From NCBI RefSeq assembly GCF_000739655.1, contig NZ_BATR01000164.1, positions 62,001 to 126,000 of the forward strand: a DNA stretch of 64,000 nucleotides, read 5' to 3'. The first letter of the stretch is position 1; every line of letters starts with the position of its first letter. Position numbers and translations under genes: made by a program. Below are positions 63,467-64,000 of this stretch, piece after piece. The stretch comes from Verrucomicrobium sp. BvORR106. GTDB lineage: Bacteria > Verrucomicrobiota > Verrucomicrobiia > Verrucomicrobiales > Verrucomicrobiaceae. The notes under the pieces were generated by a model. It did no database searches and was not told where the DNA came from. It was given only the letters and a program-made list of their open reading frames with translations.

Positions 63467-64000
63467 CGCCGCTGGCGAATGTTCTTCCCGCCCCCCTGGC
63501 TGACCTGGTTCCCCTCGCGGTCCAGCACAGATTGCGTCCAGTCCATGACTCCGTCCCGGGGAAACACTGCCCGGGTCACCATGGTGTATCCGGTGAGATC
63601 GTTGGCAGCGGTCCAGATGAAGGTCTTGGTCGCCGGGTCATAGGTCCCCTCGGCCACACTGGGTGTGTCAGTGTCCTTCGCCACGATCTGGGAGTGAAAC
63701 TTCCCGGTCAGTTCATCGAACTTCATGATCATGGAGCTGTACACCGGGGACTGGGTCGCGGGATCAAGGGTGACACTGCTGTCACGCATCAACTGGGTGC
63801 GGGCCGAGTTCCAATTGCAGATCATTTTCACGCGAGAGTTGGCCTGACCATTGATGGTGCCGGACCATTCCCCGGCATACAGATCCAAAGGCGCCTGAGC
63901 TGTCGCCCTGGTCGCCGCAGCAGTCCCAGATGGTGACACCGGAACCGCGACGGTAGTCTTCGCTGGCGAGGGCACGGCCTTTGCGATCGTCTCCTCTGTC
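63463..64000 (-). CDS. Protein of unknown function (N-terminus off window)
   Basis: The open frame continues past the right edge (residues TEETIAKA precede a GTG at 63975), so the start is unseen. At least 179 residues. After a Pro/Ala/Thr-rich stretch, LYAGEWSGTINGQANSRVKM and the WTAANDLTGYTMVTRAVF region resemble the small beta-barrel DUF1579-type proteins that handle lipid-like ligands, an assignment made by eye only. Confidence 0.6.
   Translation of the reverse strand, partial: TEETIAKAVPSPAKTTVAVPVSPSGTAAATRATAQAPLDLYAGEWSGTINGQANSRVKMICNWNSARTQLMRDSSVTLDPATQSPVYSSMIMKFDELTGKFHSQIVAKDTDTPSVAEGTYDPATKTFIWTAANDLTGYTMVTRAVFPRDGVMDWTQSVLDREGNQVSQGGGKNIRQRR

Overview
The window is a GC-rich bacterial chromosome segment, most likely from a member of the Verrucomicrobiota close to Verrucomicrobiaceae. 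That assignment is an inference. It rests on the mix of gene families: a DUF6600-type secreted protein, a large orphan M56/BlaR1-like protein, exported proteins with no obvious counterparts elsewhere, a secreted SGNH-sialidase fusion, a GHL10/DigH-like glycosidase and a sialate mutarotase. I see no rRNA, tRNA, CRISPR array, intact prophage or insertion sequence. Layout: 1-2004 is the str operon on the minus strand (rpsL, rpsG, fusA; fusA runs off the left edge) behind a structured leader. 2360-8550 holds a TPR protein, an N-acetylneuraminate-lyase-like gene behind its GntR-type regulator, a BCP peroxiredoxin, and the pgsA-der pair. 8649-18431 is mainly accessory: an HTTM membrane protein divergent from an AraC regulator, a secreted SGNH-sialidase fusion, a zinc-ribbon GNAT protein overlapping a Pr6Pr membrane protein, and a run of small unknown genes ending in an SRPBCC membrane protein. 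18507-23178 has an orphan LytS/YehU-type histidine kinase, pyrD and dsbD. 23343-25412 encodes a DUF6600 protein with a long charged repeat tail. 25666-26359 is a probably frameshifted gene in an AT-rich pocket. 26482-41306 is mixed core and accessory: a class A PBP, nadC, a beta-helix protein, a methyltransferase, an entericidin-like lipoprotein, a GHL10 glycosidase, an RraA-like protein, a NanM-like mutarotase, a TetA-like MFS transporter, lnt and dprA. 41325-49638 is the most unusual part. A BlaR1-like M56 protein lies behind two ACGAT-N4-ATCGT dyads, with aroB next to it and then two tandem paralogous exported proteins of unknown function. 49789-54139 holds miaA, an RRM RNA-binding protein with a long leader, and ftsH. 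54396-63466 is a plus-strand run: a TerB/FHA/ABC transporter fusion, a membrane protein overlapping a squalene/phytoene synthase-like gene, a proline-rich exported protein, a GT2 glycosyltransferase, a lipoprotein and a methyltransferase. A partial gene enters from the right edge. Functional themes: four separate loci (lyase, regulator, SGNH-sialidase, mutarotase) could together take host or environmental sialoglycans to pyruvate plus N-acetylmannosamine. Envelope functions are well represented (PBP1, Lnt, FtsH, DsbD, GHL10, PgsA, squalene/phytoene synthase). The best candidates for undescribed biology are the dyad-controlled M56 protein lacking both BlaI and a penicillin-sensor domain, its neighbouring tandem paralogs, and the TerB-FHA-ABC fusion.
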